A model generated the notes under the pieces. It was not told where the DNA came from and did not search any database. It saw nothing but the letters and a program-made list of their open reading frames with translations. A DNA stretch of 64,000 bases. It comes from Saccharum officinarum (lineage: Eukaryota; Streptophyta; Magnoliopsida; Poales; Poaceae). Position numbers and translations under genes: made by a program. Each line of letters opens with the position of its first letter. Within the stretch, counting starts at the first letter, position 1. Positions 47,672-58,011 of the stretch are shown in pieces. The DNA is taken from positions 13,170,346 through 13,234,345 of the forward strand of contig CM036215.1 of the NCBI GenBank assembly GCA_020631735.1, written 5' to 3'.

Positions 47672-48219
47672 GCACAACTTGGCAGCACTTTCACACACAC
47701 TGACACTGCTTATGATCACACAAAACCCGACCACGGTAGAGTAGAATCTCAGGAAAAACAGGCGACGCCCCCGAAGAAAATGCAATGGGCAGAACTCCCA
47801 AGGACCAAAACCGAAGAACACCGGCTTGAGCTACTTTTCACCTATGGAACAGTAATTCTTGTGGCCACCGACTACTAGTCCCCGTTCCCCGTTGAAGAGG
47901 GAGGCAGTGAGAGAAATCAAAATCAATCGGCGGCGAACATAGAGGGAGGCGCGAATGAAGGCGAAATCATTGAGCACATGGCACAGTCTGAAATCAATCA
48001 CCTATTAAAACCCCGAAAGGAATCCGCCGCTAATCGATTCAAAATCCCATCTTTCACCTACTAAACCCCGAGAGGAATCCGCCGCCAATGGATTCAAAAT
48101 CCCACCTTTCCCGGAGCCGAACCCAACTTCAGCGGAGAAGCGGAAGAGCGAGCGAGGGAAAGAGAGAGAGGGAAAGAAAACGCGGGGGCGCTTGAGAGAA
48201 CTCCATTGAGCAGTACTAA

Positions 48220-48536
48220 CGCTCCGTTTGGCACGGCTCCGCTTCACCAGCGAAGTTTTTTTTTTTTTTTTTTTGTGTTTCAGCTTCATGAACGGCTCTA
48301 TCGGTGGACTTAGAGCCGTTTTGGTAAATTGTTTGGCAAAACAGCTCTACATGTAGAGTTTCTTAAAACATGCTCTTACAGAACGCCACGTAGGATGAGG
48401 TGAAGCCGAGAGAAGCCACTATTTTTGGCTCCTTCTCACCCCAAAGCTATGTGAGAGCACGTTTTTAGAGGCTTCATCGGTGAAGCCATTTCATTTTACC
48501 CCGTTTGGCAGAAAACGGCTACTGCCAAACGGGGCA
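48220..48536. mobile_element. Harbinger-like MITE (duplicate copy)
   Basis: Counterpart of 33406-33722, also 317 bp, with TAA at 48217-48219 and 48537-48539. Confidence 0.75.
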
Positions 48537-48539
48537 TAA

Positions 48540-50337
48540 ATACGAAGCAATAAGCACTAGTACAGCATAGCGAGCGGAGCAAGAAGCAGGGACGATTGGG
48601 GAGGACGGAGGAGGAGACGCCATGAATGGCGGCATTGATAGATACGTACCTGGGCGGAATTAAACGGGCGCACGGAGAATGCCGCGCATCACAAGAGCGA
48701 ACGCACAAGGACACCCACCCTCGCTCGCTCGTTCTCCGTGAGGAACTCAACTCAACTCTCAGTGCCTCTCTCTCTCCCCTCTACTACCTCCGTGACTCCG
48801 CTTTAGGTCAGTAGGACAGCGCGGCGCAGGTGGGATCGGAAAAGCGGCATTGCCCGATGCCCGGCCAGCTCACAGGACGGGAGAGGGGGAGAAGGAGGGC
48901 GAACAAGCAAAGGCGGACAAGCGCGCAAGAACACGAGCCGGGGAAGGGGAAAAAAGTGAAAGGGACGAGTTACTAGCGGGCACCACCGCACCGCACCTCA
49001 CTCACCCTCACCAGCGGCTCTCCTCTCTCGCCATGTGAGGGGGGGAGTGGAGTCCACAGCCACAGGCACAGGCGCACAGCTGATGAGCTGAGCGAGCGGC
49101 TGCAGCCTGCAGGTACGGCGGGGCCGGCGGGGGAGCTCTGCTCGGCTCAGAATCGGATCTCCTCCCTCCCTCCTCGAATGCTCTCAGGCCTCGAGGCGAC
49201 TGGAGTGGAGTGGAGTGGCGTTGCGCGCGTGCGATGGTGCATCGGAGCGAGCGATAAATGCGAGGATCCAAAGCCGCCCAGGTTCTCCCCACGCATCCAA
49301 AATGAGCCAGAAAAAAAAAAGAAAAATGAAAGCAGTAGTAGTACGTACCGTAGATACGGTCGGAATTCTAGGCGGCGCCATTGGCGTCTTCCTCCTCCTG
49401 CTTCCTCTCCCTCTGATCAGCGCCCTTGCTCCTCCTTCCCTTCCCTTCCCGCGCGGGGGGCGTCAAATCGACAAGCAAAGCGAACCCGCAGCAGGCCACG
49501 GCCACCAGCTGCTGTGTGCTTTCCTCTTGGTCCCCTCCCCCTTCCTCCCTCTCCCGGACTCCTCGTTCTCTCTTCTATAGCTCAGCTGCCTCAACTAGTC
49601 GACTGCATTGAGTACGCTAGCAGACTGGTGGTTCTGATAGGAATCGGATTAGCACAGCATAGTGCATTGTTGGGTGAAGTAGTTTAGTACTACTGTGTCT
49701 GTAGTAGTAACCACTGCTGCCTGCATTAGTCGTTAAAGATTCGCCTGACTGCGAGATTGCAGCGACGGGTTAACTTACGGGGCGCGGGATTCCTGTCCAA
49801 AGTTCTCTTGACCTGTTCTGCTAGTATTTTTATTCTTTTTATTATTGGAGACGTAACGTAAGCTTTTGTTTTGTTTCCCTTATCTCTCAGACGAGCTTTG
49901 TGTAGACGAGCGTTGAGACTTCGGAGGGCAGTGCAGGCGGGGGCTGCTGGAGGGGTTTGGCTGTTTTCGTGCACCTGACGACGGTTGCTGTCCGCTTGTC
50001 AGTCCCGCCCCCAGCGGCCCAGCGACCTTTTTCCTCCCTCCGCCTCGGCGCATGTGCCCGGGCGGGGCCCGCGTCCCCCGCTGCCGCTGGGCGGTTGCGC
50101 AGTCGTCGCTCCGGGGCGGCCGTCGCCGTCCGTCCGTGGGGACTGAGCAGAGGAGCCGTCGGTCGGTCGCCACGGCCCACGGACGGCAGCATGGGAAGCA
50201 ACGGCAACGGAACGCCGGCCAGGAGAGGCGCCATTCTCTGCTTAAAAAAAAAAAGCAGAGGCGCCATTCTATTTATTTTTTATTCGAAAGCCAACAAAGG
50301 CACAATTTCCGAGAATGAATGAATGAACGAAACAACG
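48540..50337. other. CpG-rich stretch (duplicate copy)
   Basis: Counterpart of 33726-35518. Homopolymer differences change the chance open frames between the two copies (for example 49178-49687 here against 34391-34870), which argues that these frames are not protein-coding. Confidence 0.5.
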
Positions 50338-50800
50338 GTTGTGTTTAGTCCCGGTTTAGTTCCCCAAGAATTTTGCAAAAATTTTCACATTCTCCGTCAC
50401 ATCGAATCTTTGAACGCATGCATGAAGCATTAAATATAAATAAAAAATAAAACTAATTACACAGTTTAGACGAAATCCATGAGGCGAATCTTTTAAGCCT
50501 AATTAGACTATGATTGGACACTAATTGTCAAATAACAACGAAAATGCTACGGTGTCCATTTTGCCAATTTTTTTGCATCTAAACAGGCCCTTAGTTCCGC
50601 GAAAATGTGTAAAAAAAGTACTGTAGCATGTTTTGACTTTATTTGATAAATAGTGTCCAACCGTTGACTAATTAGGTTCAAAACGTTCGTCTCGCAAAGT
50701 ACAACCAAGCTGTACAATTAGTTTTTGATTTCATCTACATTTAGTACTCATGCATGTATCACAAGTTTGATGTGACGGAGAATCTTTTGTTTACACAATA
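50338..50800. mobile_element. Inverted pair of related MITEs (complete copy)
   Basis: The left member (50338-50594) and right member (about 50595-50800) share blocks in opposite orientation. Unlike the first copy, this one continues past the duplicated part into unique sequence after 50779. Confidence 0.65.
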
Positions 50801-52079
50801 CTTTTTTTTTAAGGAAGTAAACACAGCCAACGGCGCTCTTTCAACTCTGCACTCCCTCGGTCTCCAGATAAATATCGTGCACGGCGCGGTGGATCTGCCA
50901 TAAAGAATATGTATAATATTTATAATATCGTGCTCGGCGCGGTCGACTTGATTTATAAAAAATATGTATAATATTTATATTTTTAAATAAATTTATTAAA
51001 AAAAACTAGATTTAAAGATCTTTTTAATAATACTAATTATGTATCATAAATATTAATATTTTGTAATATATATTTAGTTAAAACGAAAACGATGGGAACT
51101 CCGTACATACTAATGGGGAGAGTGACCGTGCAAAGTTGAAGTGTACTAGGATCAGGATTAAATACTGACAGTCGTTTGGCAACATGGATTTCTACCGCTT
51201 TCTCTGTTTGACATGGGCCCACGATAAACTAGTGTAGTTGTGACTTTGTCGTGACAATCTACGTGTTAGATCGTAGAAGCTGAGAAAATGTTCGTTGTTA
51301 CTTTAGCCCTTATAAAAATTGCTTTCCACAACCTAAAGTGGAAAACAGATAGGACTGAAAAGAATTTTTTACATGAAAAATAAAGCACTCTTTATAACAG
51401 CCATACAACATTTCTGGTTTAATTTGAGCTCCTACACACATTTTCCATGGCGCCATAAAGAATCAAATTCTGAATGTAGAGCCTTCTTCCCTCCTAGTAC
51501 ACGAGGTCAGTGACATCTAACGCCGAACGCAGTTGTTTATTTTTTACAAAAAAAAAATACTATGTCTTAAAAATTCTTCTCACGCGAATGAAATGGTAAT
51601 CTAACCACCAATGGAGAATTTCTTGTTAACATATCTCTAGCTCCAAACAAGCTAGACTGCTAGAGTGTCTATGAGCTTGTTTGGCCGTATTTATCTTAAT
51701 TCATATGCATTGAAGTAGATCAATGTTAAAATTTATTAATTTTACATAATCTCACTACGCGTAAGTTGAGATGAATATAAGTACAGCTAAATAAGTCTAA
51801 ATCATTTGCCTGCCGGTTTGTGTACGCGTATCTCGCTGTAGTACGTGTATCCCTAGTACTGTACCATTACAATCTAATCATGCAGCACCAATTGTCCCAT
51901 CATTATGATGATGATAGTACTTGTCCAGTGTACGTGCGACCATGTTGATGGTACGGTAGTCGGTAGGACCTTTAAGAGCGCGTGTCTCCATTTGTTAATT
52001 TGCTAAATTTAACTACAAACAACGGGAAAAACACATGATTCTTCATGGAATCATGGCTGCCTACAAAAGTAGTTATATA
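50801..52079. other. AT-rich intergenic sequence
   Basis: No gene was recognised. A unit of roughly 65 bp containing CGTGCWCGGCGCGGT and AATATGTATAATATTTAT is repeated twice at 50873-50985. An ACTCCCTC start at 50851 hints at a degraded Stowaway-like MITE. Confidence 0.5.
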
Positions 52080-52335
52080 CTCCCCGTTCCAAAATAAGTT
52101 GTCATCTTGTATTTTGAGAAATCAACAAATCTTAAGTTTAATTAAGTTTATAGAAAATTGTATTGATATATTGGTATCTCTAAATATATCTTGTTATGAA
52201 AATGTATGACACAATTAATCTAATGATATATATTTGTTATCATAAAGCTTAGTGTTTTTTTATATATATTTGATTAAACTTAAAAATGTTTGTTCTTTTC
52301 AAAGTGCGAAATGTGTACTTATTTAGGAGAGGGAG
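52080..52335. mobile_element. Stowaway-like (mariner type) MITE
   Basis: 256 bp flanked by TA on both sides. The left end is CTCCCCGTTCCAAAATAAGT and the reversed right end CTCCCTCTCCTAAATAAGTA. The TA duplication and CTCCCTC termini are the mark of grass Stowaway elements. Confidence 0.8.
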
Positions 52336-54115
52336 TACTGATTTAGTAATACTAATATGCTATCTCCATCTTTTTACTTCTGTCATAAATCAAACCATCC
52401 ATTGATTTCTATAAAAAGATTAATTGTATTAGTATCGTTAGATTTATTATCAAACATATTTTTATAATAGTATGTACTTATTTGAGATCCTATATAAATG
52501 CTTCTGTTCTTTTTCTGTAAACATGTTTAATCTATTAAGAAAAGGCAAAAAGCAAACGAGTGAAAAGTAGATAATCTTACACGCAACTGATGCATCTACC
52601 CTCTGCACAGCTCGTATTTCCATGCGCTATCAAGATTAAATCAAATGCTTTATTTCGTATTGGGTTGTTCTTTTGTCTCTTACCCTGTGCTGTCTAAACT
52701 CTTTTTGCTAACAAGCTTGATGGATGAAAGAGACTAGGAAGGGAAAGAACTAAGTTAGCTCAATTCCTCAAAAAAAAAAGTAGCTCTTGTTATGGGGCTA
52801 GATTATGCCATTGAAAACAATGTAATTTTGAATATTGAATAATGGTAATAAAAGTAAGAGAGTAGCATGACTACTTAGTTACAAGACAAGTCTACATGGA
52901 TCTCATGAGTTGAGAACTAGCAGCAAATATAATGAGCTAAGTAGCAACCAACCAATATAGAAATGACCAAAATACCCTCCTACCTACCCTACCTAGTTGT
53001 CTCCCCTTCTCTCTCCTCTCTTAGACACACTCTCCTCTCTATCTACGTCAGGCAAAAGCACGACATCCCGTAATCTGCTCGGGTGTCACTACTCTCGCCA
53101 CGGACCTCGTCAGTTGCTTTCCGCAATACTGGTTGCCGCCGCTGCCCCGCCATCACGTCCTCTTTCGTACCTTGCCCCAGGATGTCCAGATCTCGTTCGT
53201 CGCGATGCATTTGGCTGCACTCGCTTTCAATCAAGCTGCTAGTGGCCTTTCTGGTCTTCCTGCACACGGTTGTTGAGAGAGGATATTTCATTCATCAACT
53301 AAATCATGTTACGATGATGTGACACTTTTGGAAACAACACAATAGAACCCACCATTGAGATTGGCCTTAGAGCATCTCCAACATAGTACTTATTTTTTTT
53401 ATCCCTCAAAAGTACATACAAGAGATCTCTTACTATTAGTAATGATATTTTGTCTCTCCTCTCCCAACAGACTGCCAAAAATATATCACATATATCCATC
53501 CCAACACATGAGGTCCTACAATCAGTGGGTTAAAGGATTTTATTTTTCATTTGTCCTTTTCCTTCCCTACATATCATTTCCCTCTTTCCTCAATGGGGTA
53601 CCAACCTCGTCTCAATAACACCGATATCTTCATCAAGGGGCTGCCGACAACTGTCTTCACCAATTTTCGCTCCAGACTCAATGGTTGTGGCTGAGGACGA
53701 CATTGAGGCTACGGAGTGGGGGTGGGGGGGAGTGGTTAGACATATCAATCCAACCTCTGTAATCACGACAACAGAATCGTTACCAGTCCCTTATCTTCTG
53801 TACACGACAACAATCATGATATGATATTTCCTTCTGTATTATTTCCTTTCGTTGTAACGTGTACTCTGGATATATATCTGCGCGTGGCTAATGAAAATAT
53901 TCATTGCGTGATTAACTCTCACCCTACATGCTTTCATGTTCAACAGGCCCCATATATGAGTCATACATATAACCCATGTCGTCGTTGTCACCTTAGAATC
54001 TTGTGCATATATATACTCGATCTGTACCTATGTGCAGTGTGTATATGGAACTGAGGCATGCCAGCAACCAGCATGATTTATCAGTAGCTACAATGCAATT
54101 CGAGCAATTCCATTA
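52336..54115. other. Intergenic sequence without a recognised gene
   Basis: A CT-rich patch at 52995-53040 is followed by small frames (52997-53242, 53083-53322) with no known domain. At 53369-53560 a GAGCATCTCCAACA start resembles the end of a common grass MITE. I found no convincing coding sequence. Confidence 0.5.
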
Positions 54116-54206
54116 TTTGAAAAGTCATGGCTAAAAGTACTATTCGCTGATTTGTTGTAAGAGAAAAACACTGTTCGTTGACTGAAAAAGTACGGCTTAT
54201 AAGGCA
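54116..54206. mobile_element. Short MITE fragment, about 90 bp
   Basis: It contains GTACTATTCGCTGATTTG, AGAGAAAAACACTGTTCGTT and AAAAAGTACGGCTTATAAG, the core of a frequent grass MITE with near-inverted halves. The ends are not clear. Confidence 0.55.
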
Positions 54207-54816
54207 AGCGAATAGGGCAACACGAAGCTGATGATGCTATATACGCGCCTAATTTACACAGGTCCGTGTTGTCATGTGAAAAAGGTCATTTTCTAAAACA
54301 AAAAACATGTTGCCACTCGAAGGTGCAATTATATATGTCGTATAATGAGAAAGTTCATGAGATCACATCATCATCATTATTGGCGTATCCAAGATTTAGC
54401 TTTCAAGCTACAGCCTAGCTAGTACCGAAGGTGGTAGTAGCTGGAAAGAAGTACCATTGTACCAACAAAATTCCAATCGAAGTTATCATCCAGGCCGAGG
54501 AAGATTAACGAACTGACCACACCTCCCAACTAAAAGGCTAAACAGATCTACTACTAGCAGTAGCACGTGATGATCATAATGACTTGAACACCACACCATT
54601 CCTATTTTGCGGATCAATGCAATCATGAATAACTAATACTCTAAAATTTCAGGAGACACAATTAATCTAGTTAACAGAGACTGCGATTGCAGGTGTCGCC
54701 TCTAAACATAACGAGGCAGGTCTAGGCAAATCATTTACGTTTTAAGCCAATCATCTATGTAAATAGTCGATTAATAGAGATGATCGCCTTAGAATATGGT
54801 GACCTTAGGATATATT
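54207..54816. other. Intergenic sequence
   Basis: No gene, RNA or repeat was recognised here. Confidence 0.5.
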
Positions 54817-55140
54817 TTTTTTGTTACTCTTGATAATTATCGCCACCTAGATGGATTGGGTTAGCGGATACTCCGTGAAACACTCAACTGGAGATGTGAT
54901 GTGCTCCAGAGGTGATTGTTAGGGACTATTGGGTTCATTCTAGCCTTAGAGGCGAAGAGAACCACTCCAGTGCATATGAGGCTTGGAGAAGCACCTTGTG
55001 ATCTAGCCAGCTCATTGACAAGCTCTCACGTTGGAGCCAACCTTGAGGACTTGTTGATCTTGTAGAGGAGCACGGTGATCCTTGGACTCGCCTCAACGTG
55101 TATACGTATGTAGGTGATAACTGACAAGCAAGTCACCATA
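54817..55140 (+). repeat. Decayed LTR fragment resembling Sirevirus LTRs
   Basis: The stretch TTGTTACTCTTGATAATTATCGCCACCTAGATGG and what follows resemble the 3' third of the LTR of element D (from 57458), but with heavy divergence. Ends and coding parts are not seen. Confidence 0.4.
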
Positions 55141-55235
55141 CCACAATAATATATCTTGTGCCATCCTCAAGTGTATGTTGTTTGATCACTTTCTAGTCTC
55201 TACTTTGTATATTTTACTTCTGTTCTTGCAATTTA

Positions 55236-55382
55236 TTCCATCCGTTCTAAATTATAAGTCGCTTTGACTTTTTGGTACATCTATTTTGCTATGTGTCTAG
55301 ATACCCCAATATATATTTAGATGCATAGTAAAATGGATGTACCAAAAAAGTCAAAGTGACTTATAATTTGGAATGAATGGAG
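55236..55382. mobile_element. Stowaway-like MITE with long hairpin
   Basis: 147 bp with TA on both sides (55234-55235 and 55383-55384). Nearly the whole element is an inverted repeat (TCTAAATTATAAGTC against GACTTATAATTTGGAA; TTTGACTTTTTGGTACATC against the reverse at 55340-55362), so an RNA would fold into one hairpin. Confidence 0.85.
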
Positions 55383-55540
55383 TATAGAGGCAGTGATAGT
55401 AGGACTTGTCAACCTATGGTGTTTATCTAGCTAGTTTCCAATTCGACTAACTTAGATTTACCCAATTCTAGAATTGTGTACTACGTCTCTGTCATGCTAG
55501 GCTTTTAAGATTATATTTTGCTTATTCAATTCTACAATTG

Positions 55541-56302
55541 TGTCGGTGTCCGGTCCCGAGGGGGTCCTAAACCGACTAGTAAATGCTGCGTGTCCCTATC
55601 CTGGATGGTGATGCAAGGAAAACACACGGGGGTTTATCCTGGTTCGGGCCGAAGAATGCCCTACGTCCAGCGGGGGGAGAGAGTTTTGTATTTCCTTGCA
55701 CCGGGGTGCTTGTGTAGGGGTTACAAGCTTGCGAGAGAGGGTGACGAGCCCAAGTCTCAAAGAGAGAAAAAAGAGTACAAGGATAATTGCTTGAGATGTT
55801 GATCTCTATCTTGTGTCTTGCCCGTAGTCCCTGTCTTCGTAGGGTCCTGGCCTCCCCTTTTTATAGGGTCGGAGGAGGCCAGGGTACCGGGGAGCCTTGA
55901 GACGATGTTATGTCGATCCCTGTCGAGGTGACTGTAGCGACATGCCCTAGAAATGGCCGGCCATCCCTGGATACGATGGTGACGTCAGGGATGAGACGAC
56001 GGAATGACCCGGAGCACTGTGCCATGCCGGCCTTTCCTTCCTGTTGAACTGTGCTAGGCGTCGAGGCCGGGTCGAGGCCGGGTCGAGGTCGAACGGATAA
56101 GGCCGAATCCCTGAGATTGTGGAATACGGGTCTTGTCGTATCTTCCCTCGAGGGTGATCGTCGGTAAACAGTGTACGGTAAGGCGTGTACAGTGACAGCT
56201 TTCACCTCCCATCCTAGGATGGGCAGTAAAACAGTGAAGGCTGACACCGGCATTGCTCACATGTCGATCCTGGTTGCGACCATACCAGTTGGTGGGAGTA
56301 GG
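55541..56302 (+). repeat. LTR fragment, probably Ty3-gypsy, split by element D
   Basis: It begins TGTCGGTGTCCGGTCCCGAG and contains TGGTTCGGGCCGAAGAATGC with CCTACGTCC, phrases common in grass gypsy LTRs. It ends where element D is inserted, at the 5-bp GTAGG (56298-56302). The rest should lie beyond the window. Confidence 0.6.
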
Positions 56303-57958
56303 TGAAAGCATCTAGGCCCCGAGAGTTGGTTTTGGCAATTGATGACAACGCTTTATTACCATGACTAACGTGTGTTTTGTAGAAACCTTGGTAAGTTAGG
56401 TCATGGAAGTGATAACTGCTTTGGGCACCATGGTATTCATGCCCCCTGATGGAAATCGTTTCGATTTTCAAAGGAGTGACGTCAAGATTAAGGACGGTTA
56501 GTTCCGGATGTCAAGGTGTTGAGTTACATTCGGAATAGTCGTTAGGATCTTCGTTTTCTCTTTTGGTCGTACTATAAAGGGGAGCATGAGCGGGTAGCTT
56601 GACCTAGGTGAGTCCTATATTTAGGTGTGGTGCACACTTGTTAAACTTAGCACTAGGCAGCTCTAGAATAGCTCAAAGTTCAGTTGGAAGCAACTTAGTT
56701 CAAGTTGCGTCGCGTTTCAGAGAGTTTAGAGAGTTTTTCTCTTGACCGGACGCGGTTCTCGGCTTGACCGGACGCGTTCGGTCAGTTCAAAACCGCGACT
56801 GCGTTTTGGCGCTGACGACCGGACGCGGTCCTTGCGAGGACCGGACGCGGTGGTCAGACCGACACGTGTCACTTAAGGGAAACCATCCGTTCGGACACGA
56901 CCTGGGTGTGATCGGCGCGTCCGGTCACGTTCCAGTAAGGTCCTGCGACGACCGGACGCGTCCGGTCATCAACGATCGGACGCGGTCACGCGTCCGGTCT
57001 CGTTACAGTAAGCTCCCTGCATGATCGGACGCGTCCGGTCACCCCTGACCGGCGCATCCAGTCACTCAGCCGAAATTTCAGAATTTTGACCGTTACGAGC
57101 GACCAGCGCGTCCGGTCACTCAGTCGAAATTTCAGAATTTCGACCGTTACGAGCGACCGGCGCGTCCGGTCACTTCGACCGGCGCGTCCGGTCACCCCGC
57201 GTTTTGCTGAGTTGGCAGGTAACGGTTCGTTTCGACTGTGGGGTGTATAAATACATCCCCACCACCTCTTTTAGAGGTCTCTTGCTCATTTGTTTAGCTG
57301 TGAAACACCTTTGGAGTGCAAGGGAGTGCAAGAGCTCTAGTGAGGAGTGTGATTTGAGAATCAAAGCATGAGAGTTCCTCACTAGTGATTAGAGAGTAGC
57401 AAGTGTGCATCCTCCTTCTCATTAGGCTCGTTGTGGTCAAGTGAGAGTTCTAGCTTGTTACTCTTGGTGATCGCCATCACCTAGACGGCTTGGTGCTGAT
57501 TGGGAGTTTGGTGGTCATTCGGCGAAGCTTGTGGATGACCCAACTCATCTTGTGAGCGGTTTTGGGCGATTCACCACGACGGAGTGTCGAAGAATCAGCC
57601 CGTAGAGAGCACTTGATCCTTGCGCGGATCAAGAGGGAGCTACACCCTTGCACGGGTGCTCCAATGAGGACTAGTGGGGAGTGGTGACTCTCCGATACCT
57701 CGGAAAAACATCACCGTGTTCCTTGCCCTTACTTTCAAGCATTTACTTTCTCGTATTTACATTTATTGCTTGATTTACTTTCCTAGAATTGCCATGCTAG
57801 ACTAGGATTGGAAACTAGGGTGAAAAACTCTTTACCGGTAGAATTTCTAGGAACACAAGTAGGCACTAGGGGTGAATTCTAGCTTGTAGGATTTAATTCT
57901 TGCAATTAATTTTTAGAGAAGCCCAATTCACCCCCTCTTGGGCATCTTGATCCTTTCA
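56303..57958 (+). repeat. 5' LTR of element D
   Basis: 1656 bp, from TGAAAGCATC to GATCCTTTCA. It matches the LTRs of element A in reverse complement. The palindrome array lies at 56740-57200, with a perfect GACCGGACGCGTCCGGTC at 56950-56967 and several near copies. Confidence 0.93.
57246..57253 (+). promoter_or_regulatory. TATA box in the 5' LTR of element D
   Basis: TATAAATA lies about 50 bp after the palindrome array, in the same place as in the LTRs of element A. It is the likely promoter of the element. Confidence 0.6.
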
Positions 57959-57959
57959 A

Positions 57960-57972
57960 TTGGTATCGGAGC
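57960..57972 (+). other. Primer binding site of element D
   Basis: TTGGTATCGGAGC one base after the LTR, complementary to the initiator methionine tRNA apart from one base. Confidence 0.85.
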
Positions 57973-58011
57973 AGAGTTGCTCCTAATTTAGGCTTTACCG
58001 CCTAGAGCAAG

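Larger units (their letters stand above)
36061..50779 (+). repeat. Second copy of 21237-35960, probably an assembly duplicate
   Basis: 14,719 bp that follow 21237-35960 (14,724 bp) base for base apart from small differences. The offset drifts only between 14,824 and 14,816. Most differences are one-base changes in homopolymer length (for example CTTTTTAG against CTTTTAG at 21352/36174, GAGTCCCC against GAGTCCC at 24266/39086), with a few substitutions. The copy starts exactly at the gap and the first copy ends exactly at it, and both ends lie inside transposons. This is what an unmerged overlap of two contigs, or two alleles placed in series, looks like. Confidence 0.93.

Noticed and set aside
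52997..53322. Small frames with a hydrophobic stretch as a secreted peptide gene
   Set aside because: The frames overlap, have no supporting TATA box, splice signals or recognisable family, and lie between transposon remnants.
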